64,000 nucleotides of DNA, taken from the NCBI RefSeq assembly GCF_011046555.1, contig NZ_CP049246.1, positions 1,178,001-1,242,000 on the forward strand, read 5' to 3'. The notes below the pieces were generated by a model. It was not told the DNA's origin. It searched no databases and saw only the letters and a list, made by a program, of their open reading frames with translations. The DNA is from Sphingobacterium lactis. GTDB lineage: Bacteria; Bacteroidota; Bacteroidia; Sphingobacteriales; Sphingobacteriaceae. Both the position numbers and the translations under genes were made by a program. Below are positions 27,701 to 35,521 of this stretch, one piece after another. Numbering within the stretch: position 1 is the stretch's first letter; each line of letters starts with the position of its first letter.

Positions 27701-28098
27701 TCCAGATTGAGCTCGTAGGTGAAGCTGCGGATGACCTTCTGCGAAAAACCGTCAATTGTGCTGACGGAAAAATGGCTATAATCATGGAGGATCCTCCGGT
27801 AGATGCGGTGCGCTTTCTCTTGCATGCTGTGGGCATCCCATTGTGGATTTTGCGCCAACAGTTGCTGTCTATATTGTTGGATGGATGGCGTTGTTGATCC
27901 CACCGCCAAGCCCTGCAGTACGGAAAGTATCCGCTCCTTCATTTCGGCGGTCGCTTTATTGGTAAAGGTTACGGCGAGAATCTCGCGGTAACTACTTTCC
28001 TTATGCAGCAACAGGGTGAGGAAATGTATGGTCAAACTGAAGGTCTTTCCCGATCCTGCGGAGGCCTTAACGATCTTTAAAGGAGCTTTCCTTGACAT
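24742..28098 (-). CDS. addA: AddA-like UvrD/RecB helicase-nuclease
   Basis: A 1118-residue superfamily-1 helicase with a C-terminal nuclease, the motor subunit for DNA-end resection before RecA loading. Motifs in order: Walker A ASAGSGKT at residues 12-19, AVTFTNKATAEMKERIL, FLFDEFQDTSRVQW (motif II), GDVKQSIYRWRNGD (III), TTVHKSKGLAYDVVMLPF (V), and CYVAMTRAKQHLYI (VI). The C-terminal PD-(D/E)XK domain has RPDKVF and ETIVLDFKFT with a downstream QVAQYMDAL. It is the first gene of the addAB pair. Confidence 0.94.
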   Translation of the reverse strand: MSRKAPLKIVKASAGSGKTFSLTIHFLTLLLHKESSYREILAVTFTNKATAEMKERILSVLQGLAVGSTTPSIQQYRQQLLAQNPQWDAHSMQEKAHRIYRRILHDYSHFSVSTIDGFSQKVIRSFTYELNLDSGYAIEMNTNKVKRDLTIMLNQLLDEKPELLDWIIAYAEQKIAKNENWNYRHQLMSLAGLIFSENFQEFDSYIISSDSNQIFNLLNTEIAEKTKGFLDALQEAIEAYKSQYRALNIDQDEMKAKSRNKVVSTGKMEVNVHKLPIGEIQSKVFDKFNELIDNEEPYTDSNKEVRYDLIQGLKPALDHIKILEGHFASYIAYQSVQGNLYFLRLLKEMSELLSQWRKENGAQLISDAQILLNKLGLDEQNDPTFIWEKIGNRYNYFLFDEFQDTSRVQWKNYSPLLLNALANATGKLSEHLVVGDVKQSIYRWRNGDWRILLHQIEQQVGGTFHLPTEQLPEFIESGSLDTNYRSLPNIINFNNYLFEKMPTHLQRVLNEKVSESLGEEGMAWWTESGNANMLIKAYANSQQLIPESKLAPGEPKGSIEIEYFPVADGRFRSNQVVEQSVESLCQHIGEWMRTGRYTPGQIGILVRSNAQAKMIIQSLMAFKNAEGLDFEVISGDALSLASNHAVNLLVETLRALVFQSDKHVIHHANMAYLYQLASGRSGFPYRYWLNFKANRLDELHEILPQELLSEWSQLQKLPLVHLIEKLIAMYGLGNKGSIHLPYLLAFKDMCTAFSSMGERGLIQFLEYWDEDGERAVLPSNGDINAIEVTTVHKSKGLAYDVVMLPFCSWQLDGMTNGDFWIDVLETPFADLGKIPVKYTQILGNSIFYKQYYEEMLFNYMDALNTCYVAMTRAKQHLYITAPQFKENVDKKTGEILGAEIKNELISDILLQVLQQSDSDFTVQNNQLDIQEVLEPKAKNEESENLIHLSDYPQSLALESALDKSTGRSINNILLMEKAAQYGVLAHEIISLVNSESEIDVLVDQYIQEGILAVEDRPKLVEEIHEIWHHPIINTWLSGNYKIWNESSIITVDGGTQRPDKVFTNADETIVLDFKFTQGDYISHKTQVAQYMDALKNVGYEKIKGYLYYAKTKDLVEVK

Positions 28099-28255
28099 AA
28101 AAATTGAACGGTTTTGAAAGATTTGAATATCGTGATTATTGGGGTAATCCTCAAATTAAATCGGATAAATCATGGAATTGCAGCTGCAGGGCAATCGTGA
28201 TTAAGAAGAGTTGTTGACTACCAGGGGTTTGGCATTTTGCCTATTGCAATTAAGG

Positions 28256-28287
28256 CTTGCGATAATAGATTTTTGTTTTTATCTTTG
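28256..28287 (+). promoter_or_regulatory. Promoter of rpsP
   Basis: CTTG at 28256-28259, 20 bp, TATCTTTG at 28280-28287: close match to -33/-7 Bacteroidota consensus. Leader of about 55 nt before the rpsP start. Confidence 0.6.
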
Positions 28288-28345
28288 CGTCCCCTCTTGC
28301 ATGTAGCTCGGGGGATATGTTGAATACATAAATAATCATTAAAAC

Positions 28346-28882
28346 ATGGCAACTAAAATCAGATTGCAGAGACATGGTAAAAAAGGAAAACCTTTTTACC
28401 ACGTAGTAGTAGCAGATGCACGTGCTCCACGTGATGGTAAGTTCATTGAGCGTTTAGGTTCTTACAACCCAAACACTAACCCAGCAACAATCATTTTGGA
28501 TTTCGAAAAATCTTTGGACTGGGTGAACAAAGGTGCACAACCTACTGACACAGTTCGCGCTATCCTTTCTTACAAAGGTGTTCTTTACAAGAAACACTTG
28601 CAAGGTGGTGTGAAAAAAGGTGCTTTCGATGAAGCTAAAGCTGAAGAACTATTCACAAAATGGTCTGAAGGTAAAGACGCACAAATCGAAGGTAAAAAAT
28701 CAGGCTTAGCAGAGACTAAAGGTGAAGCTAAAAAAGCTGCTTTAGCTGCTGAGGCGAAGAAAAAAGAAGACAGAGCTGCTGCTATCGCTGCTAAAAACGC
28801 TCCAGTTGCTGAAGAAACAGCTGCTGAAGAAGCAGAAGAAGCTGCTGATACTGCAGAAAACACTGAAGAAACTGAAGGTTAA
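28346..28882 (+). CDS. rpsP: 30S ribosomal protein S16 with C-terminal extension
   Basis: A 178-residue S16. The first 85 residues ([42 protein letters not shown]) are the conserved ribosomal core. The rest is an Ala/Lys/Glu-rich tail of about 90 residues that turns strongly acidic at the end, as seen in Bacteroidota S16 and absent from the short proteobacterial forms. It precedes rimM, the usual neighbour for 30S maturation. Codon use is that of a highly expressed gene. Confidence 0.97.
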   Translation: MATKIRLQRHGKKGKPFYHVVVADARAPRDGKFIERLGSYNPNTNPATIILDFEKSLDWVNKGAQPTDTVRAILSYKGVLYKKHLQGGVKKGAFDEAKAEELFTKWSEGKDAQIEGKKSGLAETKGEAKKAALAAEAKKKEDRAAAIAAKNAPVAEETAAEEAEEAADTAENTEETEG

Positions 28883-28901
28883 TTCTTTCATACAGTATTC
28901 G

Positions 28902-28933
28902 AAAAGGCCGATTCAAAAGAATCGGCTTTTTTT
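28902..28933 (+). terminator. Terminator between rpsP and rimM
   Basis: AAAAGGCCGATTC, AAAA loop, GAATCGGC and a seven-T run. It may attenuate read-through so that rimM is made in smaller amounts than S16. Confidence 0.85.
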
Positions 28934-29023
28934 GTGCATGAAATCGGGGTATAGCTGTTGCAGTTCGTAAATTTTCCCGCCAACCCGAAAGAAATCCTTA
29001 TTTTTACAGATCAAATACACAAC

Positions 29024-29551
29024 ATGACAATAGATCAGTGCTTTTATATTGGTTATATCAGTAAGACCCGTGGGCTGAAAGGCGAGGTACAGTTATTCTT
29101 CGAATTCGAGGATTATATGGACCTGGACCTGGATTTAATTTTTCTGGAGGTGAACAAGAAATTGGTTCCTTATTTTGTGGATGCCATTAAGCTGCAGCAA
29201 AATAGTACGGCATACGCAACATTTGAAGATATCGACCACATCGATAAGGCGCAGGCTATTGTCCGCAAGAAAATGTATTTGCCGAACGATAAAATGCCGG
29301 AGCGGGATCCCGAGGACTTTACCTACAAAGATTTGGTCGGCTTCCTGGCAATCGAGGAGAGTGAGGGCGAGTTGGGTGAAATTACCCATGTGCAGGAAAT
29401 GCCCCAACAATTTATCGCTACGGTAGATATTGATGGCAAAGACGCCATGTTCCCCCTGAACGAAGATTTTATAGTAGGAATTGACCCGGAAGAGCAGGTA
29501 ATCGTGTTACGATTGCCAGAAGGCTTGATCGATATGTACTTAGAAGATTAG
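29024..29551 (+). CDS. rimM: 16S rRNA maturation factor RimM
   Basis: A 175-residue factor that binds S19 and helps mature the 30S head. The N-terminal RimM domain begins CFYIGYISKTRGLKGEVQLFFEFED. The PRC-barrel half includes DFTYKDLVGFLAI and the C-terminal MFPLNEDFIVGIDPEEQVIVLRLPEGLIDMY. ATG 29024 fits the family start; an upstream in-frame ATG at 28958 would add 22 residues that are not part of RimM. Confidence 0.95.
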   Translation: MTIDQCFYIGYISKTRGLKGEVQLFFEFEDYMDLDLDLIFLEVNKKLVPYFVDAIKLQQNSTAYATFEDIDHIDKAQAIVRKKMYLPNDKMPERDPEDFTYKDLVGFLAIEESEGELGEITHVQEMPQQFIATVDIDGKDAMFPLNEDFIVGIDPEEQVIVLRLPEGLIDMYLED

Positions 29552-29573
29552 GAGGTTTAGACCTCCTTTTTTT
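29550..29573 (+). terminator. Terminator after rimM
   Basis: AGGAGG, 6-nt loop, CCTCCT and seven T residues, starting on the rimM stop codon. Confidence 0.75.
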
Positions 29574-29660
29574 ATGCCCATGGCGACGGGTGCTTAAAAT
29601 CGATCTACTTTTTTCGGTTAACATTTTGAGATTACAGGTCTATTAGCGATATTAGCCGTC

Positions 29661-29792
29661 GCTTATAGAGAAAGGCAGAGGGACTAGACCCGCTGAAGCC
29701 TTAGCAACCTGACACCAGTCAAGGTGCTACATTCTACCCTTAACGAGGAAAGATAAGCTGAAGAACCGGTCACCGCTGTGTTTTCTCTAAGC
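29661..29792 (+). promoter_or_regulatory. SAM-I (S-box) riboswitch upstream of metF
   Basis: The aptamer core is recognisable: GAGGGACTAGACCC, GCTGAAGCCTTAGCAACC and AAGGTGCTACATTC, in the order and spacing of the S-box leader. P1 closes between GCTTATAGAGAA (29661-29672) and TTCTCTAAGC (29783-29792). The 3' strand of P1 ends 14 nt before the metF start, and no separate terminator hairpin is seen. Control is therefore probably translational or through P1 itself. High SAM should lower MetF synthesis. Confidence 0.9.
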
Positions 29793-29806
29793 CTTAATAT
29801 ATTCTT

Positions 29807-30763
29807 ATGAAAATTGTAGATCACATCAAGAACGCAAAAGGGAAGACGCTGTATTCTTTTGAATTGTTGCCACCAGCGAAGGGACAAGGTATCCAAAGTA
29901 TATTCCAGACAATGGATGAACTGATGGAATTCAAGCCCCCATTCATTGATGTTACGTACCATAGAGAGGATTACCTGTATAAGCAGCACTCGAACGGCCT
30001 GTTGGAGCGTGTTTCCTATAGAAAGCGCCCAGGAACGGTAGCGATCTGTGCGGCGATTATGAGTAAATACAAGGTGGATGCGGTGCCACACCTGATCTGC
30101 GGAGGCTTCACCAAGGAAGAAACGGAAAATGCACTCATTGACCTGAATTTCTTGGGTATCGACAATGTCTTGGTATTGCGTGGCGATGCACGCAAGGGCG
30201 ACGCCGATTTTATCCCTACCGTCGGCGGGCATGCGTATGCAACGGATTTGCTACAGCAGGTCGTGGATATGAACCGCGGACAATACCTGCATGAGGATAT
30301 CGTCACCTCCGAGAAAACCAACTTCTGTATCGGTGTGGCCGGTTACCCTGAAAAGCATTTCGAATCCCCGAACTTCAATACCGATTTCAAATGGTTGAAG
30401 AAAAAAGTGGAAATGGGAGCCGAATTTATCGTAACCCAGATGTTCTTTAACGTGGAAAAATACAAGGAATTCGTAACGAAATGCCGTGAAAATGATATCC
30501 ATGTACCTATTATCCCGGGATTAAAACCATTGACGACCAAAAAGCAATTGATTACCCTACCACGGATCTTCCATCTGGATATTCCAGAGGATTTGAGTGA
30601 TGCCGTGGAATCCTGCAAAACCAATGCAGATGTTCGCCAAGTAGGTGAGGAGTGGTTGGTACAGCAGTGTAAGGAATTGATCGAATTTGGTGCACCGGTA
30701 TTGCATTTCTATACCATGAGTAACCCTGGACCGACACGGAAAATCGTCGAAAAATTGGTGTAA
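29807..30763 (+). CDS. metF: Methylenetetrahydrofolate reductase
   Basis: A 318-residue flavoenzyme reducing 5,10-methylene-THF to 5-methyl-THF for methionine synthesis. Family landmarks are YSFELLPPAKGQG, PPFIDVTYHRED, VPHLICGGFTKEETENAL, LVLRGDARKGD, and the C-terminal LHFYTMSNPGPTRKIVEKL. Length is normal for bacterial MetF. The S-box leader directly upstream fits its place in methionine metabolism. Confidence 0.97.
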   Translation: MKIVDHIKNAKGKTLYSFELLPPAKGQGIQSIFQTMDELMEFKPPFIDVTYHREDYLYKQHSNGLLERVSYRKRPGTVAICAAIMSKYKVDAVPHLICGGFTKEETENALIDLNFLGIDNVLVLRGDARKGDADFIPTVGGHAYATDLLQQVVDMNRGQYLHEDIVTSEKTNFCIGVAGYPEKHFESPNFNTDFKWLKKKVEMGAEFIVTQMFFNVEKYKEFVTKCRENDIHVPIIPGLKPLTTKKQLITLPRIFHLDIPEDLSDAVESCKTNADVRQVGEEWLVQQCKELIEFGAPVLHFYTMSNPGPTRKIVEKLV

Positions 30764-30793
30764 CGGAAATTGAAGAAATACCTGTATAATACC

Positions 30794-30823
30794 AAAGCCC
30801 TGCTGATGTCAGTAGGGATTTTG
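30794..30823. terminator. Probable bidirectional terminator after metF
   Basis: CCCTGCTGA, 2-nt loop, TCAGTAGGG with flanking A and T tracts, between convergent metF and the receptor gene. Confidence 0.65.
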
Positions 30824-30828
30824 TATGT

Positions 30829-33417
30829 TTAGAATTTGTACCGAAAGCCCAATGTCGTATAGCCTACTAGATTTTTATACGACTGGAAGTATTCCATTCC
30901 TTGTTGGTTATCTACCAAACCCAAGGGATCGGCAGATTTCAATCCTAAATTTTGCAAAAAGTTGTCTGCCTCCAACAAGAGTTCAAGCTTATCGGATAAG
31001 CTATAGCGCGTTGAAAGGTTCATATCCAAAAAGGAATTGCTTTGCTGCCTATCTTTGATGAAACTGTACTTAAGGAATGTTTTTATCACTAATTTCTTAT
31101 GGTTATAGCGTGGACCGAACAAAAGACTGTAATTTTCCTGTTTTGAGGTTTCAGAATCATTGTAATTGATGCTTGTAATCTCAGTGGATATCTTCAACAT
31201 CCCATTTATCCGATTTTCTGAAAAAGAATTGACACAAGCTTGGATGATATGATTGTCTTGCACAATGGGCACCTCTTCATTTGCTAGGAATTGAAAATAG
31301 GAGTCTCGGGTTATGCGGTAGGAAACATCAACCTTAAGTGGGTAGCTATTCTTAAGCATGTTATGACTGTAATAGACATCGCCACCATATCGTTTAAGAC
31401 CCTTCACGCGTTGGTAGGTCCAGAATCTATTGTTTTCTTTATTCAGGGTTTGGATGATCGTGTTCGAACTGGAATTACCAAAGACTGCCAGTTGGAAAGA
31501 TTCACCTTTGAATGGCAGGTCGTACACATAGGCAATTCTACCAGCGATACGATCGAAATTTTCAAAAAACAGGTCACTTTGACCGAATAGGACGTGGTCA
31601 TAACGGTCTACATTATAGGGTAGTGCTGCTGTAATCGGCGCAAAAAGTGCTGACTTATCCAGTGAAATTCTGATTTTATTCTTCTTATAGTTATCTAGGA
31701 AAATGTCGGCATTTAGATTTCCTGCGAAATAATTTACCTTTTTCGTCTGTTCCGCGAGGTAACGGTGGAGTCGGTTATAATTAAGATTTGCCTCTACGTT
31801 GACGAATTTAGTTTTAATATGCACCTCAACCTCAGGACTTAACCTGTTGCTCTTGAATTGCAGGAGATAACGGTCAACTTTGTCGAGTGTCCTGAAATAG
31901 GCAAGGCCCACACTTCCACTCATTCCTTTGGCAAAATTGTAATGTAGGCTGGAATTAATGGTATGCTCCTTGTTTTTCAATTTTATGTCATTCTCAGGAT
32001 GAAGAATTGGAGAATCCGCTATACCATTACTGTTTTGCAACACCCAAAGATCACCACTGTTTTCCGTTTTCAGACTGTAACTAGTGGACCAAGCAATCTT
32101 GTTGCTAATTTTGGAATCCAGATTGATTTTATGGGCGTATATGGTGCTGCCTTGAGTAGCACGTTCTTCTACAAAAAAAGACCGCTGCTCTTGGTGATAT
32201 GTAGCATTAAAACGGTCATCCCGAATAAGCTTGTCGCTATAATTGGACGAACTAAGTTCCAAAATGGATGTTTTGAATAGCTTATGCTTAAAATTAAGCA
32301 TGTAACTGAACATGCTGGCCTTCAAGCTATCCGTATTGAGCCTATCGTAGAGCGAGTTGCCCAAATAGCGTGTATTGGTTTCTGAAAATTTTAACGAGGA
32401 AAGTACATTGTAATTAATGACTGCCTGAAAGGTATATTGATCAGTCGTCCGTTTTACAGTTGTCGAATTCAGAAAACTTAATTCCCGATTTAGGGTTAGA
32501 TCTTTCGCATAAAACGTACTCCGGTTCGCATCGCGAAAATAGCGGGAGCCCAAATTGTAGGATTGGAGACCTCCGGAATAATCTTCGCTGCTCCAATCTT
32601 TATCATACATATTATTCAAATTATTTAAGGAAAATACAGCAAGCCCTTCGCTGAAATAGAAGAGGAATGGTTTAATCTTAAACTTATGCTTATAACCGCC
32701 CATTAATTCTATATTCCCTTTTATGATATTGGAAAAGTCTTCTTTCAAGGTAAGATTTATGACCTTGTCTGTTTTTCCTTCTTCAAGGTTTACCTGGAAA
32801 GGGTCTCGGTAATCATTGATGACACTCAACCCATCCAGCATTGCGTTTTCAATATTATCCAATGCAATCTTGTTCTGGAATTCAAACGCTTCCTTACCAT
32901 TTACGAGGATTTTATTGATTTCCTGGCCAGCATGGGTTATTTTGTAGTTTTCATCGACTCGAAATCCTGGGATTCGATTTAAAATTTCTTTGAGGTTATC
33001 ACTACCAGCCAAGTTTAAAGCGTTTAGGTTAAACTTGATGGTATCGTTGCGAAGTGAAGCAAACCCTTTGTTCATATCGGCTACTACTTCTTCAATCGCT
33101 ATGGCACTTTCGGAAAGTACTACGTATTCTTGGATATCCACTTTTGTCGTAATTTTCGCGCTGTAGGGCTTGTAAGACATGGATCTTACCTTCAGCAAAA
33201 ATGGAAATGTCGTTTCCTTCAGCATGACTTTGCCGGCTTGATCGGAGGTGGTATGTGCAAAAGTCACCTCATCCGCCAAATCGTGGATACTGACAATCGC
33301 ACCTTGAATAGGTTTCCGCTGCGAATCGACAACAGTGAACTGCACTTGCGCAAAACTCATAACAGGAAAAAGAACCAACCAGGTGATTCGGTAAAAATAT
33401 GCTAGGAATTGCCGCAC
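30829..33417 (-). CDS. TonB-dependent receptor-like outer membrane protein with carboxypeptidase-like domain
   Basis: An 862-residue outer-membrane protein. A signal peptide of about 24 residues ends VMSFAQ, a carboxypeptidase-D-like domain covers about residues 26-105, and a plug-like region contains LKEILNRIPGFRVDENYKI and INKILVNGKEAFEF. The remainder is a beta-barrel ending TLGFRYKF. It is a shorter TonB-dependent-receptor relative of the type usually paired with GLPGLI proteins, not a SusC. The start is GTG directly after the GLPGLI stop (TAAGTG), so translation is probably coupled. The gene is AT-rich compared with flanking DNA. Confidence 0.86.
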   Translation of the reverse strand: MRQFLAYFYRITWLVLFPVMSFAQVQFTVVDSQRKPIQGAIVSIHDLADEVTFAHTTSDQAGKVMLKETTFPFLLKVRSMSYKPYSAKITTKVDIQEYVVLSESAIAIEEVVADMNKGFASLRNDTIKFNLNALNLAGSDNLKEILNRIPGFRVDENYKITHAGQEINKILVNGKEAFEFQNKIALDNIENAMLDGLSVINDYRDPFQVNLEEGKTDKVINLTLKEDFSNIIKGNIELMGGYKHKFKIKPFLFYFSEGLAVFSLNNLNNMYDKDWSSEDYSGGLQSYNLGSRYFRDANRSTFYAKDLTLNRELSFLNSTTVKRTTDQYTFQAVINYNVLSSLKFSETNTRYLGNSLYDRLNTDSLKASMFSYMLNFKHKLFKTSILELSSSNYSDKLIRDDRFNATYHQEQRSFFVEERATQGSTIYAHKINLDSKISNKIAWSTSYSLKTENSGDLWVLQNSNGIADSPILHPENDIKLKNKEHTINSSLHYNFAKGMSGSVGLAYFRTLDKVDRYLLQFKSNRLSPEVEVHIKTKFVNVEANLNYNRLHRYLAEQTKKVNYFAGNLNADIFLDNYKKNKIRISLDKSALFAPITAALPYNVDRYDHVLFGQSDLFFENFDRIAGRIAYVYDLPFKGESFQLAVFGNSSSNTIIQTLNKENNRFWTYQRVKGLKRYGGDVYYSHNMLKNSYPLKVDVSYRITRDSYFQFLANEEVPIVQDNHIIQACVNSFSENRINGMLKISTEITSINYNDSETSKQENYSLLFGPRYNHKKLVIKTFLKYSFIKDRQQSNSFLDMNLSTRYSLSDKLELLLEADNFLQNLGLKSADPLGLVDNQQGMEYFQSYKNLVGYTTLGFRYKF

Positions 33418-34134
33418 TTAGTTTATGATATTTTCCTGACTCATGGTTTTCAACAAGGGTTTTACCTCCTTATAATATTCTTGCAAAGAAATACCTTGTT
33501 TTGCTGGAAAAGCTGCCATAGATTTCACCACCTTCGCTGGAATCGCCTGTTTTTTGATTTCCTTAACTTGGATGCTGTAATAATCATTCTCCAGGAGGAC
33601 CACCAACCCCGGAAGCCCATTTCCGATATACGGACCAAAGGGAAGGGGATAGTCTTCCGAAAACCAGGCAATCGTGTGAAATGGATCATCCTTCAAAATT
33701 GCCTTTTTACAGGTGAAGTTACCTATGGTAAGGGTTTCTTTTGTAATGAGCCAGTTTAAATTTTTTGGAGTATCCTTAATATTAAATTTCTTGCCGCGAA
33801 AGAGGTCTTCAAAATAGAACTGGCTATCGGCCTTATAATAGCTGGTTAACTGTTTAAATGGTGGGGGACCATCGAGCCCATATTCCCTGTCTTCTATAAA
33901 TATTGATTCCCTTTTTCTAGAATCGATATATAAGGAGTACATAACCTCAAATCCGCTGATGATTTCTGTGAAAGCTTTTAGCATGTCTGGGTCAGAAGCT
34001 TCGTTTTGAAGACGGCTCGTCATTGACGCAGATAGCAGTTTACCTGAATAGGTAATTATATATTGATCTTGGGATTTAGCAATACCCGAACTACAAAGTA
34101 TAGTTAACAGGATAATATATTTGAATAAGTTCAT
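33418..34134 (-). CDS. GLPGLI family secreted protein
   Basis: A 238-residue exported protein with a signal peptide ending IAKSQ. The family motif appears as GPYIGNGLPGLVVLLE near residue 188, preceded by CKKAILKDD and IAWFSEDYPLPFGP. GLPGLI proteins (TIGR01200) are Bacteroidota-specific, of unknown function, and usually precede a receptor-like outer-membrane protein, as here. They may handle peptides or metal with that receptor (inference). Confidence 0.92.
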   Translation of the reverse strand: MNLFKYIILLTILCSSGIAKSQDQYIITYSGKLLSASMTSRLQNEASDPDMLKAFTEIISGFEVMYSLYIDSRKRESIFIEDREYGLDGPPPFKQLTSYYKADSQFYFEDLFRGKKFNIKDTPKNLNWLITKETLTIGNFTCKKAILKDDPFHTIAWFSEDYPLPFGPYIGNGLPGLVVLLENDYYSIQVKEIKKQAIPAKVVKSMAAFPAKQGISLQEYYKEVKPLLKTMSQENIIN

Positions 34135-34151
34135 AAGTTTAGGATAAGGGG

Positions 34152-35213
34152 TTACAATTGGACTTTGAAAGAACTAAATGCTCCCGAAGTATATTTTGTT
34201 CCAAATAGCAGGTTATATTCTCCATTGGTGCTGAAATAGGACCAAATTGGAAAGGAGAATTTGGAAAAATCTAAGTCCGGTAATTTAACGTGAAAACTGT
34301 TGCGGTATTTTCCATCTAAAATAGCATACGTGTCAAATACAATCTCTTTATTTTTAGAGCTTACAAAATTAGTTCTGATAATTAATTGGTCGTTTTTTAC
34401 CATTAAATCCTTATAAAGCCCATCGAATTGGGGATTGTAACCTTTGTTGGATTTGTGTTTAAAAGAAAAGGAATCAATTGTTGGTATCTCTTGTATGAAG
34501 TTCCCTTGGTTGTCAAAATGGAAAATGCTGGACTTATTGTTAAACAGAAAGAAGATCTGTTCCCCGAAACTATAAAATTTACCACCATATACACCTGGAT
34601 CGCCATTAGGAGAAAAGGGCAAATCTATACTTTTTAATCGCTTTTTGATATGCCCACCTGCGTCTAAAATGAAGAATCCAAGTGTGTCCGACGCCACTCC
34701 ACAGGCAAGTATTTCTTGCATGTTGCCCAGCTCAGCGACATTCGTTACGACAAGTTCAGAAAGACTAATAATATTTGTCTTTTTCGATTGGAGTGAATAG
34801 GTCGCGAAATCTTTTCCTTTGTTGGCAGAATTGTAGAAGTATAATTTTTCAGCTGATTGTCCAATCAAAAGGCCGAACGGATAAGATTTGTCCACTTTGT
34901 GCTCAATGGGATGAATATCTTGTCCCTGCCATGAATAGAAAACAAATTTGTTCTCCTTCAGAAAGAAACGATTGTTTTCTCCCGAATTGTATTGAAAGAC
35001 AAGATCACCAATTTTAGCATCACTGAGAGAGGCGAGATAGGGCTCATTTGCAAAGTAATTCTTGAAGTTATCGCTCGATTTTATTGGCTCAGCTAACAAA
35101 GGTTCACTTGTAAAGTTTCTTTTTTCCTGCAAGAAATTGTTTCCATTCCCATGGCAACTGAAGCAAATTATATGTAAGAGTATAATAGGTAGAATTGGTA
35201 TGCTTATTTTCAT
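34152..35213 (-). CDS. Putative lipoprotein, beta-propeller-like, unknown
   Basis: A 353-residue protein with a hydrophobic N-terminus ending ICFSC (Cys20), a plausible though non-canonical Bacteroidota lipobox. The mature sequence is a series of short strands with repeated F/Y-rich blades (FFLKENKFVFYSW, EKLYFYNSANKG, GGKFYSFGEQIFFLF). This resembles 6-bladed propeller lipoproteins, but I do not recognise a named family with certainty. It lies 17 bp upstream of the GLPGLI gene and shares its AT-rich composition, so the three genes probably form one operon. Confidence 0.75.
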   Translation of the reverse strand: MKISIPILPIILLHIICFSCHGNGNNFLQEKRNFTSEPLLAEPIKSSDNFKNYFANEPYLASLSDAKIGDLVFQYNSGENNRFFLKENKFVFYSWQGQDIHPIEHKVDKSYPFGLLIGQSAEKLYFYNSANKGKDFATYSLQSKKTNIISLSELVVTNVAELGNMQEILACGVASDTLGFFILDAGGHIKKRLKSIDLPFSPNGDPGVYGGKFYSFGEQIFFLFNNKSSIFHFDNQGNFIQEIPTIDSFSFKHKSNKGYNPQFDGLYKDLMVKNDQLIIRTNFVSSKNKEIVFDTYAILDGKYRNSFHVKLPDLDFSKFSFPIWSYFSTNGEYNLLFGTKYTSGAFSSFKVQL

Positions 35214-35521
35214 GATTTAAATTTTCTACGCTGTGTAGCTGGTTCCTGTGTAATAATCGGTTAATTTAATATGTTGGCTTATAGTTTATGGCAAGCTTGT
35301 TATTAAAAACTGAGTGTTGCCCAATACTTTGGTTAAGATACTGCTTTTTTCGTCGCAAAAAAATTGATTTAAACGTAAAATTTGTCAGTTATTAACTGTG
35401 TAGGTACCATTCCATTATCCCAAGTTTTGCCTATTGCCTTCCACATCGTTAAATTATGTTAATGGCATAGCGCTAAAGCTATACTTTACTAAATTTAACT
35501 TCATAAACTATACTAACCAAA
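35214..35521. other. AT-rich divergent intergenic region
   Basis: 308 bp between the lipoprotein gene and the DUF2723 gene, which diverge. It must hold both promoters, but I find no full TTTG/TAnnTTTG pair, no repeat and no RNA gene. Confidence 0.5.
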
